Below, piece after piece: positions 15,829-24,253 of a stretch of DNA of 36,422 nt. Numbering within the stretch: the first letter of the stretch is position 1; each line of letters begins with the position of its first letter. Where the stretch lies: contig UQJC01000020.1 of NCBI GenBank assembly GCA_900541335.1, positions 1-36,422 of the forward strand, given 5' to 3'. The notes beneath the pieces were generated by a model. That model was not told where the DNA came from. It saw only the letters and a program-made list of their open reading frames with translations, and did no database searches. The translations under genes and the position numbers were made by a program. The stretch comes from an uncultured Prevotella sp. (GTDB taxonomy: Bacteria; Bacteroidota; Bacteroidia; Bacteroidales; Bacteroidaceae).

Positions 15829-17691
15829 ATGCTCCCCATTGAACTCCTTGCCCCTGCTCGCAACGCTGATTGCGGCATCGAAGCCATTCGCCACGGTGCT
15901 GATGCGGTCTACATTGGCGGCCCTGACTTTGGTGCCCGTGCAGCCGCCGGTAACTCGGTGGAAGACATCGCTCGTCTCTGTGACTTTGCGCATGGTTACG
16001 GCGCACGCATTTATGTAACACTCAATACCATCCTTTGGGATTCCGAACTGAAGGCTGCCGAAGCCCTCGTGTGGAAACTCTACCGCGCAGGTGTGGATGC
16101 CCTCATCGTGCAAGACCTGGCCTTGCTCGAAATGAACCTGCCCCCGATTGCCCTCCACGCTTCTACCCAAATGGACAACTGTACTCCCGAGAAGGCACAG
16201 TGGCTGGAAGCTGCGGGATTTCGTCAGATTGTGCTGGCACGCGAAACACCGCTGGAGGAAATTCGTGCCATCGCCCAAACGGTAAAGGTACCTGTGGAAG
16301 TCTTTGTTCACGGAGCACTCTGCGTAAGTTACAGCGGCCGTTGCTATGCTTCGCAGCATTGCTTCAACCGTTCGGCTAACCGAGGCTGTTGTGCCCAGTT
16401 CTGCCGATTAGCTTTCGACCTAGTGGATGGCAAAGACCGCGTGCTGGTGCAAAACGCGCACTTGCTTTCGCTGCGTGACATGAACCGCAGTCAGTCGATT
16501 GACGAAATGCTTGATGCCGGGGTACGCTCGTTTAAGATTGAAGGCAGACTGAAGGACACGGAATACGTGAAAAACGTGACGGCTTATTACCGTCGCGCCC
16601 TTGACGAAGCCCTCGAACGACGCTTGCGAGAAGGAAAGAAATGGAAGGGACAGGACTTGGGCAGAGCTTCGTACGGAAAGTCAGAACTGTCCTTCCGTCC
16701 GCAACTGGAACGCAGTTTCAACCGAGGCTTTACCGAATACTTTCTACACGGACGCACGGAGCGACCCGTGGCTAACTTTACCTCGCCCAAGGCTATGGGG
16801 GCACTCATCGGACACGTGGGCAAGGTGCGGAGCCGTTCTTTTCAAATCGAACTGACTCAACAGGCTCCCAGTCCGATTACTGCGGGCGACGGACTGTGTT
16901 TCATTGACCGAAAGGAAGGTACTTTGCAAGGTTTCCGCGTCAACCGCGCCGAAGGGAACGAGGTATTTCCGAACCGAATGCCCCGCCTGGTGCCGGGCAT
17001 GAAACTCTACCGCAGCCTGGACTTTGCCTTTAACCAACAACTGGCGAAACCGACGGCTCGCCGCACACTCCAAACGGACTGGACACTCCGCGAAACGGCT
17101 GAGGGCTTTGCCATCGACGTGAGGGACGAAAGCGGAACGCACATTTCGCGTCAATTTGCTTACCCGCACGAGGTTTCCCGGTCGCCGCAACGTGCCGCAA
17201 TCGAACGCCAACTCTCCAAACTGGGCGACACGCCTTATGTGTTGCGGTCGCTGACGATTGACTGGCAAGAAGAACGCTTCATCCCTGCTTCGCAACTGGC
17301 TGCCTGGCGACGCGACTGTGTGGAGACTCTGCAACGTGCACACCGCATGAATTACCAAAGAGACTATGCGGGCAAGGTGAACCACGAATTGCTTACCCAA
17401 CTTACGCCCGAACGACTCGACTTCACTGCGAACGTAGCCAACCACCTGGCACGAAAATTCTATACCGAACACGGCACGGAACAACTGGCTCCGGCCTTCG
17501 AATTAGAAGAACCGCGCGGCGCACTCATCATGACTTGCAAGCACTGCATTCGCAAGAGCTTGCATCTCTGTAAAAAGGAAGATCGCAGTGTACCCGATCC
17601 GCTCTTCCTGCGACTTCCCGACGGAAGACGCTTCCCCTTGCAGTTTGACTGCCGTCGCTGCGAGATGAAGGTCTACGCGGAGAAGGATTGA
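15829..17691 (+). CDS. rlhA: U32 family protein, probable 23S rRNA 5-hydroxycytidine synthase (RlhA-like)
   Basis: The 620-residue protein opens with the U32 TIM-barrel signature (LLAPARN, HGADAVYIGG). It contains the family's Fe-S cysteine pattern: C165-x6-C172-x15-C188-x3-C192 within GRCYAS...NRGCCAQFCR. The RSFKIEGRLKDTEYV segment follows. A long C-terminal part (about residue 300 onward) carries extra cysteines, CKHC near 565 and CRRC near the end. This two-part architecture and length match RlhA (YdcP), which hydroxylates C2501 of 23S rRNA using prephenate, better than the shorter TrhP or UbiU/V proteins. Despite the family name, protease activity is not implied. The gene symbol is a homology inference; other Bacteroidota U32 paralogues could fit. 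Confidence 0.75.
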   Translation: MLPIELLAPARNADCGIEAIRHGADAVYIGGPDFGARAAAGNSVEDIARLCDFAHGYGARIYVTLNTILWDSELKAAEALVWKLYRAGVDALIVQDLALLEMNLPPIALHASTQMDNCTPEKAQWLEAAGFRQIVLARETPLEEIRAIAQTVKVPVEVFVHGALCVSYSGRCYASQHCFNRSANRGCCAQFCRLAFDLVDGKDRVLVQNAHLLSLRDMNRSQSIDEMLDAGVRSFKIEGRLKDTEYVKNVTAYYRRALDEALERRLREGKKWKGQDLGRASYGKSELSFRPQLERSFNRGFTEYFLHGRTERPVANFTSPKAMGALIGHVGKVRSRSFQIELTQQAPSPITAGDGLCFIDRKEGTLQGFRVNRAEGNEVFPNRMPRLVPGMKLYRSLDFAFNQQLAKPTARRTLQTDWTLRETAEGFAIDVRDESGTHISRQFAYPHEVSRSPQRAAIERQLSKLGDTPYVLRSLTIDWQEERFIPASQLAAWRRDCVETLQRAHRMNYQRDYAGKVNHELLTQLTPERLDFTANVANHLARKFYTEHGTEQLAPAFELEEPRGALIMTCKHCIRKSLHLCKKEDRSVPDPLFLRLPDGRRFPLQFDCRRCEMKVYAEKD

Positions 17692-17718
17692 CACTGCTCT
17701 CCCGATATATTATGTGGC

Positions 17719-17791
17719 AATTTGTCCTTCTACCCACCATCGGACAATTTGCAAGGCAGATATTTGTCCTTCTATCCACCATTGGACAAAT
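17719..17791. repeat. Two direct repeats, each a small palindrome
   Basis: Two copies of TTTGTCCTTCTAYCCACCAT followed by YGGACAA lie 41 bp apart (from 17721 and from 17763). Each copy is itself an inverted repeat: TTGTCC/GGACAA in the first, and ATTTGTCC (17762-17769) / GGACAAAT (17784-17791) in the second. They fill the start of the 282-bp gap after the U32 gene. They could be paired operator sites or remnants of a small repeat; there is no T-tract. Confidence 0.65.
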
Positions 17792-17973
17792 TCTCAGCCT
17801 TCAGAAGGAGTAACAAAGCCCGGCTCGGATGACCAACTACTCCAATAGCGGTTGCTCCAGCCAGCCAAGTTGCTGCACATAGCAAACTTCTGCCCCCTAT
17901 TCTGCTTTTCACTTTCCCTCCCAACTCATCCCCGGGCTTTCTACTGCCTGCCCTTGCCATTCTGCGACTCGCT

Positions 17974-18966
17974 ATGATACGGATTCTCTTCCTTCTGCTC
18001 ACCCTCATCCTGCCCATCTCGTGCTACTATTCACATCCCACGAATGACCAATGGGTCAACGCCAACAAGGAAAGCATTGACTCGGTTAACTTCTACATCC
18101 AACACCATTACTGGACGGGGTACAACTTTCAAACAACGGACAGTCTGCACTTGGTTGCCACACCGCCCTTGATGGGGACTACAGACTATCATCCACGCAC
18201 GTCTGACTCGATTGGGGTAGGTGGACGTGACGTCTTGGTCGTGGCACGCTTGCTATCAGTCCCTTCGGATACGATTGACTCGATTTGGGTGAAGCTGGCA
18301 CGCGACCAATACACGCAGGGATGGGTTCGCGAATCGGATTTACTGAAGCATGTGGTGCCTAAAGACCCTATTTCGAAATTTATCTACCATTTCTCTGACA
18401 AACGAACCCTCTATTTCCTTTCGCTCTTCGGTTTAGCCTTGCTGTTTGGCTTGATTCAAATCTTCCGACACAAGCAATACCGTTTGGTACATTTCCGCGA
18501 CATCCCGAGTTTCTATCCCACCTTACTTTGTCTTAGTGTCAGCATCTCAGCCACCCTTTATGGCACGATGCAACGCTTTGCTCCCGAGACCTGGGTGGAA
18601 TTTTACTTCCATCCGACACTCAACCCACTTCATCCCGACCTTCCCTTGGTGCTAGCTCTCTTTATTGCCTCTGTATGGGGGATGCTTATTGTGGCGGTGG
18701 CGGTAGTAGACGAAGTGAGAAGGCAACCCGACCTGGGCGACACGCTGACTTACCTGGCCTCCCTGGGCGGTGTCTGTGTGGTACTCTATCTGGTCTTTAC
18801 CCTCACGACTCCTTATTATATAGGCTACGTGTTGCTTCCCCTTTACTGGCGTTTTGCCATTCGTCGATACTTACAACACGAGCCGTCACACCTGCTCTGT
18901 GGTGTTTGTAATCAACCGATTCCGAAAAAGGGAAAATGTCCGCACTGTGGGGCAATCAATGAATAG
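17974..18966 (+). CDS. Membrane protein with SH3-like segment and C-terminal zinc ribbon
   Basis: I do not recognise a named family for this 330-residue protein. It begins with a hydrophobic export signal ending in PISCYY, a possible lipoprotein cysteine at residue 17. It then has an extracytoplasmic portion (about 20-130) whose later part, with VKLARDQYTQGWVRESDL, resembles a bacterial SH3-like domain. About four or five membrane segments lie between 143 and 300. The C-terminus carries a zinc ribbon, CGVC...CPHCG. An SH3-like sensor, membrane bundle and cytoplasmic zinc ribbon together suggest a sensing or scaffolding role, but no function can be assigned. It is followed after 82 bp by the alpha/beta hydrolase on the same strand. 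Confidence 0.75.
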   Translation: MIRILFLLLTLILPISCYYSHPTNDQWVNANKESIDSVNFYIQHHYWTGYNFQTTDSLHLVATPPLMGTTDYHPRTSDSIGVGGRDVLVVARLLSVPSDTIDSIWVKLARDQYTQGWVRESDLLKHVVPKDPISKFIYHFSDKRTLYFLSLFGLALLFGLIQIFRHKQYRLVHFRDIPSFYPTLLCLSVSISATLYGTMQRFAPETWVEFYFHPTLNPLHPDLPLVLALFIASVWGMLIVAVAVVDEVRRQPDLGDTLTYLASLGGVCVVLYLVFTLTTPYYIGYVLLPLYWRFAIRRYLQHEPSHLLCGVCNQPIPKKGKCPHCGAINE

Positions 18967-19048
18967 TATTTGCGTTTAAATACTGTAGGTGGGAAGCCTG
19001 CTTCTCCCCTATCCCAATCATCTTAGTTCATCCTCATACCCATATACA

Positions 19049-20341
19049 ATGAAACGAAGCTTTCTTCTCCTTGCCGGTAGCCTGTTGACCTGGCTACCGA
19101 TACATGCCGACCGCTACACGGACACGGCTGAAAAACATCTCAATTGGGCTATCAGCAACCGGGCTGACAGTATATTGGCTCACGCTACGCCTGAGGTAAA
19201 ACAAGCGCTACCGGCTGACCAACTCAACAGTATTTGGAAGATGCTGGTGATGCAATTTGGTACGCTCGAAAGCAAAGAGGCTTGGGAAACAACAGACCTG
19301 GGCGACGGACTGACCCTTTGCCGACGTTTGCTGCATTTCAAGAACCGCACCCTCAACGTCAACATTGTGTTGAACCGTGAGCTACAACTTTCGGGTATCT
19401 CCTTTACCCCTGCCATCGAAGAAAAAATGCGCCACGAGGTGGACGCGAAGCCCTTGCCCGCCGGTATCACCGAACAGGAACTCAACGTGGAGCACAACAA
19501 CATTTCCTTACCAGGTACGTTGACACTCCCCGAATGTGCCTCAGCTAACCAGCAAGTGCCTGTGGTGGTATTGCTGGGTGGAAGCGGTCCGACTGACCGC
19601 GACGGAACTCTCGGTCCGAATCATCCGCTTCGCGACCTGGCACACGGTCTGGCACTTCAGGGCATTGCTTCACTCCGTTACGACAAACGAACGAAAGCTC
19701 ACCAGGCGGACTTTGCCGAGGTGAGTGGCAAACGCACGACGCTCGAAACGGAATATGTGGAGGATGCGCTTGTTGCCCTTGAAAAAGTGCGCAACTTACC
19801 CGAGATTGACAAAAAACGTGTGTTCCTTGCCGGACACAGTCTGGGTGGAACCGTGCTGCCGCTCATTGCCCGTAAGGCAGGTAAGGAAGTGGCGGGAATG
19901 ATTGTTCTGGCTGGATTGGCCCGCCCCATGTGGGAAGCTGCGACGGAACAACTCCGTTACATGGTTTCCTTACAGGAAACGGATCCGCAACGCATCGACT
20001 CAATGGCAGAAAGTCTATTGAAACAGATGCTTCAATTACTGCCGGAGGATTACCTTCAATCCATTGATAACTATCACCCGCTCCAAACGGTCAAGAAACT
20101 CCGCAAACTGCCGATGCTCTTTGTACAGGGAGGCACGGACTACCAGGTAACACAAGAGGATTTGGCATTGTGGAAACAAGCTTGTCGCCGAAACAAACGG
20201 GCACAATTTGCTTTCTTCCCTGACCTCGACCATTTGTTCCGTCCGCAAGCTAAAAAGGCTGTACCCTCCGATTATCAAAAGGAAGGAACGCTCAGCAAAG
20301 AGGTCGTTGAAGCGGTTGCAAAATTCGTCCAAAAAGACTAA
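19049..20341 (+). CDS. Secreted alpha/beta hydrolase with N-terminal DUF3887-like domain
   Basis: The ATG at 19049 is preferred over an upstream in-frame alternative because it places a clean signal peptide (MKRSFLLLAGSLLTWLPIHA) at the N-terminus of a 430-residue protein. Residues about 25-125 resemble DUF3887. The rest is an alpha/beta hydrolase: GGSGPTDRDG near the oxyanion hole, nucleophile Ser264 in GHSLGG, Asp364 in QGGTDYQV and His395 in DLDHLF, a complete triad in the right order. Such proteins are periplasmic esterases or acyl-peptidase-like enzymes; the substrate is unknown. There is no obvious functional link to the neighbouring genes. Confidence 0.88.
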   Translation: MKRSFLLLAGSLLTWLPIHADRYTDTAEKHLNWAISNRADSILAHATPEVKQALPADQLNSIWKMLVMQFGTLESKEAWETTDLGDGLTLCRRLLHFKNRTLNVNIVLNRELQLSGISFTPAIEEKMRHEVDAKPLPAGITEQELNVEHNNISLPGTLTLPECASANQQVPVVVLLGGSGPTDRDGTLGPNHPLRDLAHGLALQGIASLRYDKRTKAHQADFAEVSGKRTTLETEYVEDALVALEKVRNLPEIDKKRVFLAGHSLGGTVLPLIARKAGKEVAGMIVLAGLARPMWEAATEQLRYMVSLQETDPQRIDSMAESLLKQMLQLLPEDYLQSIDNYHPLQTVKKLRKLPMLFVQGGTDYQVTQEDLALWKQACRRNKRAQFAFFPDLDHLFRPQAKKAVPSDYQKEGTLSKEVVEAVAKFVQKD

Positions 20342-20527
20342 CCTCATTCGGGTAGAACATCAAGGCGAGAAGGAATAAAAGTTACGCTTATTGCTCAGCA
20401 TGCCGTGCCAACAAATGAACCGGAACGCTCGTTGGAAGCAATTGGCGAGACTGATTCCTAACTTGAACATCATTCCCCCTCTCCTGTAAGTTCTACCCTC
20501 CCCCCTGATTCTTAAACCAATCTCATC

Positions 20528-20821
20528 ATGACACAACACATCGTAATGTTCCAATTCCGCGAAGACGTTTCCTCCGAAGTTCGCGAAACGGCTCGCCAAG
20601 CTTTTAAGGAAGGCATCGAAGCCTTACCGGAAGTGATTCCCTTTATCCGCGAAATCAGCGTACATTTCAATACCAATCCTGCGGAAAAGTGGGATATCTG
20701 CCTCGTTTCTTCGTTTGACACCCTCGACGACGTAAAGGCATACAGTGTACACCCTGCCCATCAAGCTGTAGGCAAGGCATTGATGCAATACATCGCGAAT
20801 CGCGCCTGCGTCGACTTCTAA
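20528..20821 (+). CDS. Dabb (stress-responsive A/B barrel) domain protein
   Basis: The 97-residue protein is a single Dabb domain. It opens with QHIVMFQFRED and continues with the conserved central segment ISVHFNTNPAEKWDICLVSSF. It ends with the YSVHPAHQAVGKAL motif typical of the family. Dabb proteins form dimeric ferredoxin-like barrels; some are enzymes on polyketide-like substrates, but most bacterial ones have no known role. It is convergent with purC, with a shared terminator between them. The 186-bp gap upstream shows no clear structure. Confidence 0.9.
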   Translation: MTQHIVMFQFREDVSSEVRETARQAFKEGIEALPEVIPFIREISVHFNTNPAEKWDICLVSSFDTLDDVKAYSVHPAHQAVGKALMQYIANRACVDF

Positions 20822-20860
20822 TCACACACGTTCCAACGGATAAGCATACCTTATGCGCAC

Positions 20861-20901
20861 AAAAAACGGCAAGACCTGCACGAATGCGGGCCTTGCCGTT
20901 T
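20861..20901. terminator. Bidirectional terminator between the Dabb gene and purC
   Basis: AAACGGCAAG (20864-20873) pairs perfectly with CTTGCCGTTT (20892-20901). The pairing continues inward through CCTGC/GCGGG-type pairs with one mismatch, giving about 16 pairs and a 6-nt loop. On the minus strand the stem is followed by T residues (complement of 20861-20866), serving purC; on the plus strand it ends in TTT, serving the Dabb gene. Its position between convergent genes supports the call. Confidence 0.88.
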
Positions 20902-20941
20902 GCATTGGTAACGAATAAGCAAGCGAGGCTTGAATGCTTAC

Positions 20942-21889
20942 TTACTTCGTCAAGTATTCTGTTACGTTCTTCTCAATGCGACCGAGTACATCCTCAGCGG
21001 CAGCGGGAACAAACTTTGTACCAGTGATGTGTTCGTAGAGCTCGATATAACGCTCGCTGATGCTGTTTACTACTTCGGGAGTCATTTCGGGCACCTTCTG
21101 ATCGGCTGCACCGTGAACCTGGAAGCCGTTGTTGAGCAACCATTCGCGAACGAACTCCTTAGAGAGCTGTTTCTGCGGTTCACCCTTGAGGAAACGCTCT
21201 TCGTAACCTTCTGCGTAGAAATAACGTGAAGAGTCGGGCGTGTGGATTTCGTCCATCAAGTAAATCTCGCCATTGTGCTTACCAAACTCGTACTTCGTAT
21301 CGACGAGAATCAAACCGCGCTGAGCAGCAATCTCCGTACCACGCTGGAAGAGTGCGAGCGTGTATTTTTCCAACAGCTCGTATTCCTCAGGAGTTGCCAG
21401 TCCCTTGGCAAGGATTTCTTCCTTAGAGATGTCTTCGTCGTGTGCACCGATTTCAGCCTTGGTTGTCGGCGTGATGATGGGCGTAGGGAACTTTTGGTTT
21501 TCCTTCATACCCTCAGGCAGACGAACGCCGCAGATTTCACGGACACCACTCTTGTAAGCACGCCATGCACTACCGCAAAGATAGCCGCGCACAATCATTT
21601 CTACGGGGAATCCCTCGCAAAGCAAACCTACTGTAACCATGGGATCGGGCGTAGCGAGCTTCCAGTTGGGGCAAATGTCGGCGGTAGCGTCGAGGAACTG
21701 GGCAGCAATCTGGTTGAGCACCTGACCCTTGTAAGGAATGCCTTCGGGCAGAACTACGTCGAAAGCAGAAATGCGGTCAGTAGCTACCATCACCAGGCGG
21801 TCACCGAGATGATAAACATCGCGTACCTTACCATGATAAACACTTTGCTGACCGGGGAAATTGAAATCAGTTTGAGTTAATGCTGACAT
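20942..21889 (-). CDS. purC: SAICAR synthetase PurC
   Basis: PurC ligates aspartate to CAIR in an ATP-dependent step of purine synthesis. The ATG at 21887-21889 gives a 315-residue protein starting MSALTQTDFNFPGQ; a longer frame upstream is not homologous. Landmarks are GKVRDVYHLGDRLVMVATDRISAFD at the nucleotide-binding N-terminus, EMIVRGYLCGSAWRAY, and LILVDTKYEFGK followed by LMDEIHTPDSSRY. The length matches the longer Bacteroidota/yeast-like form rather than the roughly 240-residue E. coli form. It is downstream of phoH with a 137-bp gap containing a long inverted repeat. Confidence 0.96.
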   Translation of the reverse strand: MSALTQTDFNFPGQQSVYHGKVRDVYHLGDRLVMVATDRISAFDVVLPEGIPYKGQVLNQIAAQFLDATADICPNWKLATPDPMVTVGLLCEGFPVEMIVRGYLCGSAWRAYKSGVREICGVRLPEGMKENQKFPTPIITPTTKAEIGAHDEDISKEEILAKGLATPEEYELLEKYTLALFQRGTEIAAQRGLILVDTKYEFGKHNGEIYLMDEIHTPDSSRYFYAEGYEERFLKGEPQKQLSKEFVREWLLNNGFQVHGAADQKVPEMTPEVVNSISERYIELYEHITGTKFVPAAAEDVLGRIEKNVTEYLTK

Positions 21890-21949
21890 AATGAATTGAA
21901 TATTTTGAGGGGTTAATGAATGACATGAGGGAAGTGAGATGCCAATACA

Positions 21950-22028
21950 AAAGAGTTTAGAAGTTCGAAAGTCGCATGGAGTTCCATCCAATATCAGAAT
22001 CCAGCACATTCAAACTTCTAAACTCTTT
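21950..22028. repeat. 16-bp inverted repeat at the phoH stop codon
   Basis: AAAGAGTTTAGAAGTT (21950-21965) is the exact reverse complement of 22013-22028. The right arm overlaps the phoH stop codon (TAA read at 22029-22027 on the minus strand). The loop is 47 nt and contains a small ATGGA/TCCAT hairpin. Its arms resemble the GAGTTTA/TAAACTC core of the interspersed repeat family, so it may be a relative. It could act as a terminator or mRNA-stabilising hairpin after phoH. Confidence 0.7.
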
Positions 22029-23019
22029 AAGAGGGGGCGTTGGCAGAAGTACACTCCGCTTCCTGCGCTTGTTTCTGCGCCCGCTTACGCTCATCTTCCC
22101 GATCGTAAGCGGCCACAATACGCGTCACAAGCTTATGACGGATGATGTCCTTCTGATTCATTTCAATAAAGGAAATGCCTTCGATGCCTTGCAAGATGCG
22201 CTGTGCTTCAATCAATCCACTACGCTGCGAAGCGGGAAGGTCAATCTGTGTACGGTCGCCCGTCACAATCATTTTGGTGTTCCAGCCCATACGGGTAAGG
22301 AACATCTTGATTTGTGCCGTAGTCGTATTTTGTGCTTCATCCAAAATTACAACGGCATCATTGAGGGTACGGCCGCGCATAAAAGCCAACGGCGCAATTT
22401 GGATGACATTGGTCTCCAAATACTCCTGCAACTTCGAACCGGGAATCATCTCTTGCAACGCATCATACAAAGGCTGCAAATAGGGATCGATCTTATCCTT
22501 CATATCGCCAGGCAAGAAGCCTAACTTTTCGCCAGCCTCAACGGCGGGACGGCTGAGAATGATTTTCTTGACTTCCTTATTCTTCAAGGCACGAACGGCA
22601 AGGGCAATGGCAGTGTATGTCTTACCAGAGCCAGCAGGACCTACCGCAAAAATCATGTCGCTGTGCTGATAGGCTTCGACCAAACGACGCTGATTTTCCG
22701 AACGCGGTGTAATGGGCTTTCCACCCGTGCTGTAGACAATCACGCCCTCCTCCGAAACAGAAGGAGTTACGCCTTGCACTGTTTGCAAAACATCTTCTTC
22801 AGTCAAACGATTGAAACGGGCACTACGCTTCTCGAGTTGCGCAAAGAGTTCTTCGAAAGCAGCCATGTCTTCTTCACCACCAATAACGCGCACTACGTTA
22901 TCGCGCGCCATGATACGCAACTTGGGACAAAGGGCACGGAGCATACGCAAATTGGCATTGTTGGCTCCATAAAAAATAACGGGATCCGCTTCTTCGAGTA
23001 TAAAATGCTTTTCGATCAT
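22027..23019 (-). CDS. phoH: PhoH family ATPase
   Basis: The 330-residue protein is a P-loop NTPase of the PhoH/PhoL type. The Walker A motif is VGPAGSGKTYT (about 126-136), followed by KIILSRPAVEAGEKLGFLPGD. Walker B-like sequence is DAVVILDEAQNTT, and FLTRMGWNTKMIVTGDRTQIDLP is a conserved family motif. An N-terminal KH-like segment (about 1-70) precedes the ATPase. PhoH proteins are thought to act in RNA metabolism, often near ybeY, which is not here. I use the ATG at 23017-23019 (MIEKHF); a TTG codon directly upstream is in frame but unnecessary. The 3' end overlaps an inverted repeat. Confidence 0.93.
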   Translation of the reverse strand: MIEKHFILEEADPVIFYGANNANLRMLRALCPKLRIMARDNVVRVIGGEEDMAAFEELFAQLEKRSARFNRLTEEDVLQTVQGVTPSVSEEGVIVYSTGGKPITPRSENQRRLVEAYQHSDMIFAVGPAGSGKTYTAIALAVRALKNKEVKKIILSRPAVEAGEKLGFLPGDMKDKIDPYLQPLYDALQEMIPGSKLQEYLETNVIQIAPLAFMRGRTLNDAVVILDEAQNTTTAQIKMFLTRMGWNTKMIVTGDRTQIDLPASQRSGLIEAQRILQGIEGISFIEMNQKDIIRHKLVTRIVAAYDREDERKRAQKQAQEAECTSANAPS

Positions 23020-23077
23020 CAAAGGATGTTTTTGTGTGCGTTGAGTTGAAAGCCACTTATCGGCTCAAAATGCGGAG

Positions 23078-23085
23078 CAAAATTA
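23078..23085 (-). promoter_or_regulatory. Candidate -7 element for phoH
   Basis: Read on the minus strand this is TAATTTTG, matching TAnnTTTG, about 60 nt upstream of the phoH start codon. No convincing TTTG -33 box is seen at the expected spacing. Confidence 0.35.
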
Positions 23086-23117
23086 AACATTCTGATGAAG
23101 ATTCTCCGATTTTGTAG

Positions 23118-23125
23118 TACTTTTG
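23118..23125 (+). promoter_or_regulatory. Candidate -7 element, plus strand
   Basis: TACTTTTG matches TAnnTTTG in the divergent gap between phoH and the DUF5715-like gene, 168 bp upstream of the latter. If real, its transcript would include the 12-bp inverted repeat at 23180-23229 as a 5' leader. No -33 element is evident. Confidence 0.25.
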
Positions 23126-23179
23126 TGTGCTTCAAAATAACATAAGGGGCAATCCTTGAAATTGCCGGTTCTAAAGTTT

Positions 23180-23229
23180 AGGAGTTTATCGGCTCGTCTG
23201 AATGATTCTAATCACTGCGATAAACTCCT
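23180..23229. repeat. 12-bp inverted repeat, possible diverged interspersed repeat
   Basis: AGGAGTTTATCG (23180-23191) and CGATAAACTCCT (23218-23229) are perfect reverse complements with a 26-nt loop. The surrounding sequence, including GAGTTTATCGGCT, TGAATGATT and CTACTGTAATCGATTG up to about 23260, resembles parts of copies A-C in scrambled or decayed form. It lies 65 bp upstream of the DUF5715-like gene. Family membership is uncertain; the inverted repeat itself is certain. Confidence 0.55.
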
Positions 23230-23293
23230 CATTCGTCTACTTTTCTACTGTAATCGATTGCGATTGCCATGATCTGTTTTTCCAATCCCCTAT

Positions 23294-24118
23294 ATGAAAT
23301 ATCGTTTTACAAGCCATCGTCATCATTTTCTGTTAGGCTTTAGTTTGATCGTTATCATCTTGGCTGTGGTGAAATGTATCAATCCGGACTTGACGCTCCC
23401 ACGCCTGCTAAACGACAGAAAAGAAGCTAAGACGAAAGCTCATAAAGCTGCTTATCAACCTGACAGTATTGACATACAAATGAAGCGTGTGGACAGCTTA
23501 TTAATCAGGCCACGCGCCAAATTGCGCTTGCTCAATGCCCAAGGTAAGCCTGTCAAAAACCGTGTCACAAGTGTACATCGCTTTGAAACGTCCTTTCCTG
23601 ACCTCAACGATGTTCAACTAACAACCGCTCGCCGCATTGGCATCTCGCACATTGAGAATCGCGCCGAAGCACAAAAGCGTATGAACGAACTGGTCTACAT
23701 TGGCGATAATCCTTTCTATACCATCCAACCCCTCCATCAATCGATTCCTTATCTTGTTCCACGAGCCGCAACACTACTCAATGAAATTGCTCGTGCTTTT
23801 AATGATTCGCTGGTGACCAAAGGATTTGAACCGCACAAACTGATTGTCACTTCGGTACTTCGAACTAAAGAAGACATCACGAAGCTCCGCCGCTTTAACC
23901 GCAACGCATCCGAAAACAGTTGCCACCAACACGGTACGACCTTCGACATCTCTTACAATCGCTTCCTGCAAATCAAGGATGACGGAAAAGACGAAATACG
24001 CTGGGTGACAGCCTTCAAGTCAATCCTTGCTGAAGTGCTCGAAGACCAACGACTGATGGGAACTTGCTACGTAAAATACGAAGTACACCAGTCTTGCTTC
24101 CATATTACTGCCCGCTAA
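23294..24118 (+). CDS. DUF5715-like protein with M15-type peptidase signature
   Basis: The 274-residue protein has a single N-terminal membrane anchor (about 12-28) and a periplasmic domain. It carries SxHxxG...D at 209-218 (Ser209, His211, Gly214, Asp218). This is the spacing of the zinc-binding motif of M15 D-Ala-D-Ala carboxy- and dipeptidases. A C-terminal EVHQSCFHI (263-271) may supply the third ligand. I recall such Bacteroidota proteins as DUF5715. A role in trimming peptidoglycan stem peptides is plausible but inferred. It lies upstream of the lpx genes with a 135-bp gap, so they may not be co-transcribed. Confidence 0.75.
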   Translation: MKYRFTSHRHHFLLGFSLIVIILAVVKCINPDLTLPRLLNDRKEAKTKAHKAAYQPDSIDIQMKRVDSLLIRPRAKLRLLNAQGKPVKNRVTSVHRFETSFPDLNDVQLTTARRIGISHIENRAEAQKRMNELVYIGDNPFYTIQPLHQSIPYLVPRAATLLNEIARAFNDSLVTKGFEPHKLIVTSVLRTKEDITKLRRFNRNASENSCHQHGTTFDISYNRFLQIKDDGKDEIRWVTAFKSILAEVLEDQRLMGTCYVKYEVHQSCFHITAR

Positions 24119-24253
24119 GCCTTTCATTGGCTTTTGCCACACACAGGCAGATATTCTTTCTGAAATAATCGTTCAGCCCAAAATAATAAACCCTATCTGA
24201 CGCATCTCGAATATTTTTACGATATTTGCGCCAATCATTAAGAAAACAACAGC

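Noticed and set aside
21890..22009. Longer PurC with a 40-residue N-terminal extension
   Set aside because: The extension overlaps the phoH-purC inverted repeat region and is non-homologous; the ATG ending at 21889 gives a canonical PurC.
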